Source: an uncultured Clostridium sp. (GTDB lineage: Bacteria; Bacillota; Clostridia; Lachnospirales; Lachnospiraceae). Taken from it: 64,000 bases of DNA. Position 1 is the first letter of the stretch; the number at the start of each line of letters is the position of its first letter. The position numbers and the translations under genes were made by a program. Shown piece by piece: positions 42,779-49,284 of this stretch. The stretch covers positions 7,763 to 71,762 of the forward strand of contig CABVBU010000010.1 in the NCBI GenBank assembly GCA_902496665.1, given 5' to 3'. The notes beneath the pieces are model-generated. The model saw only the letters and a list, made by a program, of their open reading frames with translations, searched no databases and was not told where the DNA came from.

Positions 42779-42788
42779 CTTCTCTTCT

Positions 42789-43529
42789 TTATTTTTCTAC
42801 ATACCACACTTCCATCGCACCATTAGTTTTGCTATGCCAACAAGCACCCTGAAGATCTCCGTCCTCCTGGAGATAATACCAGTCTCCGGAGCCGTCAGCC
42901 GGATCCACCTGCTTTGTGTCCGGATTCCACCGGTGCCAACCTGTCCGGATGTAACCGCTTGCTCCAAAGAGATAATGATGGTGGTTGATCAGACGCCAGT
43001 CCGATGCTACCCAGGATCCGTCCTCATTCTGCCACCACCAACCGTGTGCATCATGTTGCCAGCCTGCGATGATGGTCTTCTTCTCTTCTGATGGCCATGT
43101 CTTCATGAACTGTTCCGGGGTCTTGTAAATCTTCTTGATTCCACTCGTCGATGATCCCCAGTATGGGAGCTGGAAGTGGGGTTTATCTGTGATGGATTTC
43201 CAATTTCCACCCCATTCGAGACCAAGTGTCACTCCGATCTTCCCGACTTTGGAAAAGAATCCATCTTTATCATAATAGGCACCGCGGCCGTCGGCTCTGT
43301 AAATATCAAACGCCACTCCCCACTGATGATAAGAGCTGTAGCTGCTGCCTTTCGCATTCGTGACAATAGTCCCCGGCTTTGTGCGTCCCTGAGCATACAG
43401 GGCATCCTGCTCTGCCGTGGTACGCAGCGTCTCACCAATTTTGATCTGCAGTCCCTGCTTCGCGCACTCTTCAATCAGCTTTATAGCCAGGACCTGAAGC
43501 CTTGGATGGCATAATGTAATATCTCTCAT
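42789..43529 (-). CDS. Phage-type endolysin: M15 peptidase with wall-binding repeats
   Basis: A 246-residue lytic enzyme. Residues 1-135 are a VanY/M15_4 L,D- or D,D-peptidase: SSYSSYHQWGVAFDIYRADG has the first metal His and Asp (HxxGxAxD), and HFQLPYWG the last His. Residues about 150-246 are tryptophan-rich choline/glucan-binding-type repeats (GWQHDAHGWWWQNEDGSW, GYIRTGWHRW, DWYYLQEDGDL). It has no signal peptide, which fits export by the holin at 44002-44487. It cuts the wall peptide in host lysis, or serves as a domesticated lysin. Confidence 0.9.
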   Translation of the reverse strand: MRDITLCHPRLQVLAIKLIEECAKQGLQIKIGETLRTTAEQDALYAQGRTKPGTIVTNAKGSSYSSYHQWGVAFDIYRADGRGAYYDKDGFFSKVGKIGVTLGLEWGGNWKSITDKPHFQLPYWGSSTSGIKKIYKTPEQFMKTWPSEEKKTIIAGWQHDAHGWWWQNEDGSWVASDWRLINHHHYLFGASGYIRTGWHRWNPDTKQVDPADGSGDWYYLQEDGDLQGACWHSKTNGAMEVWYVEK

Positions 43530-43555
43530 AGCTTTGTCCTCTTTTCTTTATGATA

Positions 43556-43586
43556 TGAAAAAAGACCAGAGCATGTCCTTCTGGTC
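43556..43586 (-). terminator. Minus-strand terminator between the toxin cassette and the endolysin
   Basis: On the minus strand GACCAGA pairs with TCTGGTC around a 9-base loop, followed by TTTTTTTC. It separates endolysin expression from transcripts entering from the holin side. Confidence 0.65.
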
Positions 43587-43607
43587 AAATTTTACATTTA
43601 TAGTATC

Positions 43608-43636
43608 TTGAATTACATTTTTACATATGCTATAAT
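43608..43636 (+). promoter_or_regulatory. Promoter of the antitoxin RNA
   Basis: TTGAAT (43608-43613), 17 bases, TATAAT (43631-43636), with an extended TGC just before the minus-10 box. Predicted start near 43643. Confidence 0.75.
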
Positions 43637-43642
43637 GCCGTT

Positions 43643-43718
43643 AGGCAAGAAAAGATGTTATCTGCCAGTGATGGCAAAGCGAAAACCCCGGAGTCTGGAC
43701 CACTCTGGGGTTTTCTTC
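43643..43718 (+). ncRNA. Antisense antitoxin RNA of an Fst/RNAII-like system
   Basis: An RNA of about 75 bases running from its own promoter to the shared terminator. AAGAAAAGATGTTAT (43647-43661) and CCAGTGATGGCA (43665-43676) repeat near the toxin start (43821-43835 and 43841-43852). Since the toxin is read from the other strand, these segments pair with its mRNA: 15 bases over codons 3-8 and 12 more (one G-U) over the ribosome-site edge and start codon. TGCCA-GTGA-TGGCA (43663-43676) can form a recognition hairpin with a GNRA-type loop, comparable to the U-turn loop of RNAII. Predicted, not demonstrated. Confidence 0.72.
43682..43714. terminator. Shared two-way terminator of the toxin-antitoxin cassette
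   Basis: AAAACCCCGGAGT (43682-43694) pairs with ACTCTGGGGTTTT (43702-43714), one G-T. It gives a U-tract on both strands, so both convergent RNAs can end here and share the sequence. Confidence 0.82.
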
Positions 43719-43757
43719 TCTCTTTATGTAGTTGAGCATCTACAGGCTAGTTACCGG

Positions 43758-43844
43758 CTATTTGTCGCCATCTAACCATTTGATGATGTAGTGGCAAACT
43801 ACACCAGCCACGACAGCGATAAGAAAAGATGTTATTATTTCCAA
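43758..43844 (-). CDS. Fst/Ldr-like hydrophobic toxin peptide, 28 aa, TTG start
   Basis: The peptide is MEIITSFLIAVVAGVVCHYI followed by IKWLDGDK. One membrane helix (about residues 4-22) is followed by a charged C-terminus, the design of Fst-family toxins. AAAGGAGG lies eight bases before the TTG. In the mRNA leader CCGCCTCC can pair with GGAGGTG and mask the ribosome site, as the 5' stem-loop of fst does. It has its own promoter (43894-43922) and a convergent antisense RNA. It lies between the holin and endolysin genes. Members of the Fst family damage membranes when unrepressed; activity here is inference. Confidence 0.75.
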   Translation of the reverse strand: MEIITSFLIAVVAGVVCHYIIKWLDGDK

Positions 43845-43852
43845 TGATGGCA
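43821..43852. repeat. Direct repeats DRa/DRb of the toxin-antitoxin cassette, toxin side
   Basis: AAGAAAAGATGTTAT (43821-43835) is identical to 43647-43661. CCAATGATGGCA (43841-43852) differs from 43665-43676 in one base. The gap is five bases here and three in the antitoxin copy. Same orientation on the DNA, so the convergent RNAs are complementary. Confidence 0.85.
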
Positions 43853-43893
43853 CCTCCTTTCTGTCACCAGAGTTTGGAGGCGGTAACATTGGT

Positions 43894-43922
43894 ATTATAG
43901 CATACACAGTTTTTTTATTCTA
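43894..43922 (-). promoter_or_regulatory. Promoter of the toxin mRNA
   Basis: On the minus strand TAGAAT (43917-43922), 17 bases, TATAAT (43894-43899) with an extended TATGC. Predicted start near 43887, about 40 bases before the toxin start codon. Confidence 0.65.
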
Positions 43923-44001
43923 CTTGTTTCATTATTCTCTGTTGCGACGTCGCAACGGTCATATCCCGGATCGTGACGGGAGATATTCGGATCACCTCCT
44001 T

Positions 44002-44487
44002 CTACTCTTTCAGATTTGTTTCATTACTGCTATCAATTTTATCTTTCAGAACTGCAATGTACTTCATCAACCACTCCGGAACCCGTGCTCCCATGCGACC
44101 GGCGTTTTCAGTGATAGACAGGGCCTCATTTAATAAGTACCATACTGTTGTCAAAAGGGACAACATCGCAGATGGCAGATGATACCCAAGATTCCCGGAT
44201 GTCTTTGCTAAGATGTAATCAATTACAATTGCCACAGTGATCACAAATAAATATGCGATCTTCTTTGCGATTCCCTTTGCTCCTTTTTTACTGGACCAAC
44301 CATATGATATATCTCCCGGATGATCAATCGCTTCCACCATACTTGCGATCATCCCACTGATATAATCAACTACCATTAAAAAGACAAGCAGTCCCAGCAA
44401 ATAAAATGTGATTCCCAATTTTTCAGACAAAAATGCGATTACTCCAGTTGCAAGCAGCTGGATTGTTGTACATGTACCTTTGCTCAT
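44002..44487 (-). CDS. Phage holin family protein (TcdE/phage_holin_4 type)
   Basis: A 161-residue membrane protein with three to four helices (LLATGVIAFLSEKLGITFYL, LLVFLMVVDYISGMIASM, AYLFVITVAIVIDYIL). DYISGMIAS and SSKKGAKGIAKKIAYL are typical of clostridial phage holins. It makes the membrane lesion that releases the endolysin 42789-43529. AAGGAG favours the ATG at 44487 over one two codons upstream. Confidence 0.9.
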   Translation of the reverse strand: MSKGTCTTIQLLATGVIAFLSEKLGITFYLLGLLVFLMVVDYISGMIASMVEAIDHPGDISYGWSSKKGAKGIAKKIAYLFVITVAIVIDYILAKTSGNLGYHLPSAMLSLLTTVWYLLNEALSITENAGRMGARVPEWLMKYIAVLKDKIDSSNETNLKE

Positions 44488-44533
44488 TCTCATTTCTCCT
44501 TTTGATTTCCTTACTATATTATATGTTTGTCCG

Positions 44534-44956
44534 TCAGATCAGTCTGTAGTGTGGCCGTTCCTCCCTGAATTTCAAATACCGGATCCAGTCATCCAGAACG
44601 ATTCCAACCAGTGCCACCGGCAGCCACAGCACAAAGTACTGCGGACAGATCTGCCCCAAGAGATTGCCCGGAAGCCCGCTGTAGTCCCAGACGTTCCAGC
44701 CCAGCCATAAATTGACGATGCATCCGGTCAGGAACTCTAATATCGTGATTCCGACCGCACCAATGAGGATCTGCTGCCATAACGGCATCTGCCAGGGAAT
44801 AACCTCGTTGATCAATCCCAGAAATACGAAACAGATTCCGCCAAGCAGGAACATCGTCCAATGACTCCGGCCACGCCAGATCAGTTCGATCAATATGTAA
44901 AGCAGTCCGCCAACATTAAACAGGAACAGATATTTATTCAGTAACCTGTGGTTCAT
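44534..44956 (-). CDS. CmpB-type (PF06541-like) putative ABC transporter permease
   Basis: A 140-residue membrane protein with four helices. NVGGLLYILIELIWRGRSHW and GWNVWDYSGLPGNLLGQICP match a small membrane family often annotated as ABC_trans_CmpB, seen in clostridial chromosomes and prophages. No ATPase is nearby, so a transport role is doubtful. AGCAGGTG six bases before the ATG at 44956 sets the start; a longer frame to 45061 overlaps the upstream gene. Confidence 0.72.
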   Translation of the reverse strand: MNHRLLNKYLFLFNVGGLLYILIELIWRGRSHWTMFLLGGICFVFLGLINEVIPWQMPLWQQILIGAVGITILEFLTGCIVNLWLGWNVWDYSGLPGNLLGQICPQYFVLWLPVALVGIVLDDWIRYLKFREERPHYRLI

Positions 44957-45017
44957 CTGCATCACCTGCTCTCTCTTTCGCTGATGTAATATATGCCTTG
45001 AGGACATCTGACTGGTA

Positions 45018-45704
45018 CTATTCCGGGACATCTGCACCATAATAAAGCTGCTGGATCTCATCCGCTGTCTCGCATCCTGCGATCCACATGTTTACGGCAT
45101 TGCAATAGGTCGTATGGTATGATACATAAGCCATTGCCGTGGATGTGATGATTTCCATATCCTCTGCACTGTAGTATCGGCATGGTTGACCGTCCGCGTG
45201 ATACTCAAGCTCGGTGGTGCCTGATGCAAGCTGTACCTGCTTACCGAAGAGATTGAGCTGATCATGCTCCGTCAAACTAAAATGCTGCGTGGATTCGTCC
45301 GACAGATTGACATCGACTCCGGAATAGATAGCGGTCTCACATGCCTGACTGATTTCCCGCTTTTTCGCTGCCTGTAGTTCTTCCAAGGTCGGTTCGTATG
45401 GTTCCGGCGGAAGGATCTCGCCACCGGTATCCGGATCCGGTGTCTGGTACATGCTGCCATCATCTGACAGATAGACTGTCTGGCCCTCATCGCGATAAAC
45501 TGTAGTCCATCCGGACAATGTCGCACATTCAACGTCTCCAGCCGTGTAAAGTACAATGTCACCATTCCACTTTGTCGGCGGCGTACCATTTAACCAGTTA
45601 TAGTATGTTTTGGTCGCGATACCCGAAGATTTTGCAAAATCATCTTTTGATAATCCAAGGCGTACTCGTTCGGCTTCGATATTTCCGTATTTCGTTTTTC
45701 TCAC
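45018..45704 (-). CDS. Chimera: XRE HTH N-terminus joined to a phage tail-type C-terminus
   Basis: A 228-residue product. Residues 1-42 are an HTH domain (GNIEAERVRLGLSKDDFAKS, SGIATKTYYNWLNGTPPTKW). From about residue 47 the sequence is tail-protein-like: DGQTVYLSDDGSMYQTPDPD-type segment, a helical EELQAAKKREISQACE, then GVDVNLSDESTQHFSLTEHD and GKQVQLASG.., the usual end of clostridial phage minor tail proteins just upstream of lysis genes. The start is GTG with AGAAGGGAG upstream. The simplest explanation is a deletion that joined a regulator gene to the 3' end of a tail gene and removed the structural module. Confidence 0.7.
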   Translation of the reverse strand: MRKTKYGNIEAERVRLGLSKDDFAKSSGIATKTYYNWLNGTPPTKWNGDIVLYTAGDVECATLSGWTTVYRDEGQTVYLSDDGSMYQTPDPDTGGEILPPEPYEPTLEELQAAKKREISQACETAIYSGVDVNLSDESTQHFSLTEHDQLNLFGKQVQLASGTTELEYHADGQPCRYYSAEDMEIITSTAMAYVSYHTTYCNAVNMWIAGCETADEIQQLYYGADVPE

Positions 45705-45745
45705 GCTCCCTTCTCATCTTTATTGAATTTAGGTATTCTTAAAAG

Positions 45746-45946
45746 TTACCCTTTGGCAAAAAAAATTGACATAGGATCTTCAATATGAAGTTCATCAATC
45801 ATAATTTGGATTTCATCGCTTCCAAAAACACCATTTTTCATCTTTTCATAAAAGGTTTTCGGTGTAACGCCAATTTTCGAAGCTACATCCGACTGAGAGA
45901 ATCCATTTTTTGCAATGATCCCTCTCAATTCATCTGTCTTTATCAA
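45746..45946 (-). CDS. Cro-like XRE regulator, 66 aa, TTG start
   Basis: A 66-residue HTH protein (IIAKNGFSQSDVASKIGVTP, KTFYEKMKNGVFGSDEIQIM). The start is TTG, nine bases after AGGAGG. It is divergent from the CI-like gene at 46042 and would share its operators, as Cro does. Confidence 0.8.
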   Translation of the reverse strand: MIKTDELRGIIAKNGFSQSDVASKIGVTPKTFYEKMKNGVFGSDEIQIMIDELHIEDPMSIFFAKG

Positions 45947-46041
45947 TTTCTATCACCTCCTGTGTAACTTGTCAGGATATTTTTTATTGTTTTTATAACA
46001 TTTTTGTGCTATTATTAAGTTACTTTAAAGGAGGTTTCTAT
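45947..46041. promoter_or_regulatory. Divergent promoter-operator region of the prophage repressors
   Basis: Plus-strand promoter TTGTTT (45987-45992), 17 bases, TATTAT (46010-46015). TAACTT (45964) and AAGTTA (46017) are inverted and flank the promoter, as expected for paired operators. Confidence 0.55.
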
Positions 46042-46485
46042 ATGACAGTTGGCGAACGATTAAAACAGCTACGTGAACAACTCGGCATGAGCCAGGTTGA
46101 TTTTGCTACAAAAATCAATGTTTCCAAACAAACATTATATAAATACGAAAATAATATCATTACAAATATACCTTCCGACAAGATCGAATCCGCCGCAAGG
46201 ATATGCAATGTATCTCCCGCCTATATTATGGGGTGGGGAAATGACTTGAGCCCAATTACATCCGACACATCCTCCGAGCTCACCGCCCGCGATGAAAAAG
46301 ACATCGCCAAGATTCTGGAGCACACCAAGGAGCTGCTGCTCTCCCAGGAAGGGCTGATGTTCGACGGCGATCCGGCGTCTCCGGAGGCGATCAATTCAAT
46401 TCTGGATGCAATGCAGATCGGAATGGAAATGGCTAAGAAAAAGAATAAAGAGAAATACACGCCCAAGAAATATAAAAAGGACTGA
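46042..46485 (+). CDS. CI-like XRE repressor
   Basis: A 147-residue regulator: TVGERLKQLREQLGMSQVDF and KINVSKQTLYKYENNIITNI form the HTH. The C-terminal half is helical with a lysine-rich end (KKKNKEKYTPKKYKKD) and has no peptidase domain, so inactivation would rely on the adjacent ImmA protease. AAAGGAGG precedes the ATG at 46042; a longer in-frame start at 46006 overlaps the promoter. Confidence 0.87.
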   Translation: MTVGERLKQLREQLGMSQVDFATKINVSKQTLYKYENNIITNIPSDKIESAARICNVSPAYIMGWGNDLSPITSDTSSELTARDEKDIAKILEHTKELLLSQEGLMFDGDPASPEAINSILDAMQIGMEMAKKKNKEKYTPKKYKKD

Positions 46486-46490
46486 TTTCC

Positions 46491-46925
46491 ATGCACATAA
46501 AGAAACTGGTATCACGTCTCGTCCGGAAATACCAGACGCGTGATCCATTTGAAATGATAAAGGGAATGAATGTGATCCTGGTCCACTATCCCCTGGAAGG
46601 CGTCCGTGGATTTTACCAGTACTTCCAGCGGAATCATATCATCTATCTGGATGAACGGCTCACAGAGGCGGAGCAGCGCTTCGTTCTCGCACATGAGCTG
46701 GGACATCTGTTCCTACACAAGAAAGCGAATGCGATCTTTATGGATTCCAGGACACAATTCAACACGGATAAATATGAACGGGAAGCCGACACCTTCGCGA
46801 TGGAGCTTCTGGTTCCGGACTCCGTGATCTTCGAGCATCCCGATCTGACGATCGGTCAGCTGGCCCGCCTGACCGGATATGCCGAGGAGCTGCTGAAGAA
46901 CAAAGAATTCTTTACATCAAATTAA
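46491..46925 (+). CDS. ImmA/IrrE family metallopeptidase
   Basis: A 144-residue protease. The zinc site is HELGH (about residue 69-73) with a second-helix Glu in YEREADTFAMELL. It starts five bases after the CI-like gene, the standard repressor-protease pair in which ImmA cleaves the repressor after DNA damage or element-specific signals. Retention of an intact pair in a gutted prophage suggests that it still controls something, perhaps the toxin cassettes. Confidence 0.9.
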   Translation: MHIKKLVSRLVRKYQTRDPFEMIKGMNVILVHYPLEGVRGFYQYFQRNHIIYLDERLTEAEQRFVLAHELGHLFLHKKANAIFMDSRTQFNTDKYEREADTFAMELLVPDSVIFEHPDLTIGQLARLTGYAEELLKNKEFFTSN

Positions 46926-47012
46926 TGAACCTTGAAAATAATATCCTTACCCGGGCAGCCAGTAGAGCGGCCGCGGCTTTCCCGCCCTGAGTCTTGAAGG
47001 GAGGGATGCCTT

Positions 47013-47096
47013 ATGAGTACATATGAGGAATTACAGCTTATCGTATCTGTGGCAGCACTGATCGTAGCAATCCTTACCTATACCCATAAAAAATAG
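47013..47096 (+). CDS. Hol-Tox/TxpA-like hydrophobic toxin peptide, 27 aa
   Basis: The peptide is MSTYEELQLIVSVAALIVAI followed by LTYTHKK: a single membrane helix with a polar N-terminus and basic end, matching the putative holin-like toxin family (PF16935). GGGAGGG lies before the ATG. A stem with a T-run overlaps its stop codon, and a consensus promoter on the opposite strand drives a convergent RNA. This is the layout of Bacillus txpA/RatA and bsrG/SR4 type I systems. The sense promoter was not clearly found. Confidence 0.75.
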   Translation: MSTYEELQLIVSVAALIVAILTYTHKK

Positions 47097-47131
47097 CCGT
47101 CCTGCCCTAGCAAAGCTGACGACTATTTTTT
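47088..47131. terminator. Two-way terminator overlapping the toxin stop codon
   Basis: AAAAAATAG (47088-47096) pairs with CTATTTTTT (47123-47131), with an inner CGTC / GACG stem. It has U-tracts on both strands. Confidence 0.78.
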
Positions 47132-47188
47132 AGTAATGATCTTTCGCCAGGGCGGGGAGCCTTAACCTCCCTTACTGGCTGTCTTGTT
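47095..47188 (-). ncRNA. Predicted antisense antitoxin RNA of the Hol-Tox cassette
   Basis: Transcribed from the promoter at 47195-47223 toward and through the terminator, so its 3' end is complementary to the toxin mRNA 3' end. Its GGCTCCCCGCCC stretch also resembles an antisense of the toxin ribosome site (GGGAGGGATGCC). Around it CAGCCAGTA occurs near the 5' ends of both RNAs, as an inverted repeat around the cassette. Confidence 0.65.
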
Positions 47189-47194
47189 AAGTAT

Positions 47195-47223
47195 ATTATA
47201 CAGGTCCGGAAATAATTTGTCAA
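47195..47223 (-). promoter_or_regulatory. Consensus promoter of the antisense RNA
   Basis: On the minus strand TTGACA (47218-47223), 17 bases, TATAAT (47195-47200). Both hexamers are perfect, and no protein gene follows it, which supports an RNA gene. Confidence 0.8.
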
Positions 47224-47326
47224 ATCACATAAATAGAAAAACCGCCCGGTGTTACCAGCACCGAACGGATTTTCATAGATTTTCTCTTGCCGGATGCTCC
47301 GGAAAGATATAATCACACCTTTTAAG

Positions 47327-48610
47327 TTATGAGTGAATATCGTCGATCGCTTTACCAATATCATGTCTCATATACTTATTCTCAAATGATATCCATTCCG
47401 TAGCCTCATAAGCTTTCTTTCTGGCTTCCTTCAGATCTTTTCCGGTGGCGGTCACACCGAGGACACGACCGCCGTTAGTGACGATCTGGCCGTTTTCGTT
47501 GAATTTTGTGCCGGAGTGGAAGACATAGTAATCGTCTTTTCCCTTGAACTTCTCAAGTCCCTCGATCGGGAATCCTTTTTTATACTCTACCGGGTAGCCG
47601 TCGGACGCTAAGATCACACATACTGTCGCGCGGTCATTGTCGAACTTCAAGTCTACCTGGTCAAGAGTTCCATCGATGCAGGCCTCAAAGACATCAACGA
47701 TATCATTTTCCAGTCTCGGGAGAACGACCTGCGCCTCCGGGTCGCCGAATCTCGCGTTGTACTCCAGGACCTTCGGTCCATCCGGGGTCAGCATGAGACC
47801 GAAGAAGATAACTCCCTTGAACGGTCTTCCCTCTGCCTTCATGGCGTCAACAGTCGGCTGGTAGATATATTTCTTACAGAACTCGTCGACTTCCTTCGTG
47901 TAGAACGGGCTCGGGGAGAAGTTTCCCATACCGCCGGTATTTAAGCCCTGATCGCCGTCCTTTGCACGCTTGTGGTCCTGGGCAGAGCTCATGATCTTCA
48001 CGATATTTCCATCCACGAAGGACAGTACGGATACCTCGCGTCCTGTCATAAACTCCTCGATAACGATCTCATCGCCCGCGGAACCGAACTTCTTATCCAT
48101 CATGAGGGTCTTGACGCCCTCTTTTGCCTCTTCTAATGTCTGGCAAATCAGAACGCCTTTTCCGAGCGCAAGACCGTCCGCCTTCAATACGATCGGCATC
48201 TTCGCGGTCTCAAGATACTCCAACGCCTTCTCCGGGTCTGTGAATGTCTCATAAGCCGCTGTCGGGATATTGTACTTCTTCATAAGGTCCTTGGAAAATG
48301 CCTTGGAACCCTCAAGGATCGCCGCGTTCTTTCTCGGTCCGAATACGCGGAGTCCCTCCTTCTCGAAGACATCAACGATTCCGCCTACAAGCGGATCATC
48401 CATACCGATCACGGTAAGATCGATCTCTTTTTCTTTCGCGAAAGCAACTAATTTATCAAATTCCATGGCACCGATCGGCACGCACTCCGCTACTTCAGAA
48501 ATACCTGCATTGCCCGGTGCGCAGTAGATCTTATCGACCTTCTTGCTCTGTGCGACCTTCCATGCGATCGCATGCTCTCTTCCGCCGCTGCCAACGATTA
48601 AAACCTTCAT
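47327..48610 (-). CDS. purD: Phosphoribosylamine-glycine ligase PurD
   Basis: A 427-residue ATP-grasp enzyme forming GAR from phosphoribosylamine and glycine. MKVLIVGSGGREHAIAWKVA, KADGLALGKGVLIC, GGMGNFSPSPF and FGDPEAQVVLPRL are diagnostic. The start at 48610 is the first residue of the conserved core; the longer in-frame extension runs back into purN. It is the last gene of purE-purM-purN-purD. Confidence 0.97.
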   Translation of the reverse strand: MKVLIVGSGGREHAIAWKVAQSKKVDKIYCAPGNAGISEVAECVPIGAMEFDKLVAFAKEKEIDLTVIGMDDPLVGGIVDVFEKEGLRVFGPRKNAAILEGSKAFSKDLMKKYNIPTAAYETFTDPEKALEYLETAKMPIVLKADGLALGKGVLICQTLEEAKEGVKTLMMDKKFGSAGDEIVIEEFMTGREVSVLSFVDGNIVKIMSSAQDHKRAKDGDQGLNTGGMGNFSPSPFYTKEVDEFCKKYIYQPTVDAMKAEGRPFKGVIFFGLMLTPDGPKVLEYNARFGDPEAQVVLPRLENDIVDVFEACIDGTLDQVDLKFDNDRATVCVILASDGYPVEYKKGFPIEGLEKFKGKDDYYVFHSGTKFNENGQIVTNGGRVLGVTATGKDLKEARKKAYEATEWISFENKYMRHDIGKAIDDIHS

Positions 48611-48690
48611 TCGTTTTTCCTCCTGCTTATCAGTGAAGCCGTTCCTGTATACGCCCCGCGCAGCCAGGAACGGCTGTCTTCTATCCTGTA

Positions 48691-49284
48691 TCAGATCTCT
48701 CCGTTTGCGATCATGTCGATGGCCTTCGGCAGGATCTTCCACTCTGCCTGTTCCATGACGCGGCGCTGAAGGACCTCCGGCGTGTCACCTTTTTCCACTT
48801 CAACGGCCTTCTGTAAGATGATCGGACCGGAATCCATTCCCTCGTCCACAAAATGTACCGTCGCACCGGTGATCTTTACACCTCTCCGAAGAGCAGCCTC
48901 ATGGACCTTCAATCCGTAGAAGCCGACACCGCAGAAGGACGGAATCAAAGACGGGTGGATATTGATGATCTTATCTCTGTATTTTTCGATCATGGCTGCC
49001 GGGATCTTCACGAGATATCCTGCCAGCACGATGAGGTCCAGCTCATAGGAATCGATCTTAGCAACCAGTGCCTCATTGAACTCCTCCCTGGACGCAAAAT
49101 CCTTCGGAGAAAGACACTCAGCCGGAATCCCATGCTTTTTCGCGCGCTCCAAAGCATACGCGCCTGCGTTGTTGCTGATGACAACCTCTACCTTCGCATT
49201 GCGGATCGTTCCCGCATCGATGGCATCTAAGATCGCCTGAAGATTCGTTCCTCCGCCGGAAACAAGAACGCCGACTCTTAACAT
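48691..49284 (-). CDS. purN: Phosphoribosylglycinamide formyltransferase PurN
   Basis: A 197-residue enzyme that formylates GAR with 10-formyl-THF. LRVGVLVSGGGTNLQAILDA binds phosphate; INIHPSLIPSF contains the catalytic His; TGATVHFVDEGMDSGPII the catalytic Asp region. Its start overlaps the purM stop by seven bases. Confidence 0.96.
   Translation of the reverse strand: MLRVGVLVSGGGTNLQAILDAIDAGTIRNAKVEVVISNNAGAYALERAKKHGIPAECLSPKDFASREEFNEALVAKIDSYELDLIVLAGYLVKIPAAMIEKYRDKIINIHPSLIPSFCGVGFYGLKVHEAALRRGVKITGATVHFVDEGMDSGPIILQKAVEVEKGDTPEVLQRRVMEQAEWKILPKAIDMIANGEI

Larger units (their letters stand above)
42304..42788. other. Gene-free stretch between sigma factor and endolysin
   Basis: AT-rich DNA holding two minus-strand terminators (42533-42577 and 42742-42778) and TTATAATTTTG near 42416-42422, a possible minus-10 box for the sigma gene. 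No coding sequence is seen. Confidence 0.45.
42700..47230. mobile_element. Decayed prophage remnant with two toxin-antitoxin cassettes
   Basis: Endolysin, holin, a CmpB-type membrane protein, an HTH-tail chimera, a Cro-like and a CI-like regulator and an ImmA protease lie together. No integrase, terminase, portal, capsid or complete tail gene is present. Lysis genes run on the minus strand, the CI-like module on the plus strand. The sigma factor gene at 41488 may also belong. Ends are unclear and no attachment repeats were found by eye. Confidence 0.8.

Noticed and set aside
41449..47326. Complete inducible prophage with attachment sites
   Set aside because: No integrase, terminase, portal or capsid genes and no flanking direct repeat seen; treated as a remnant.
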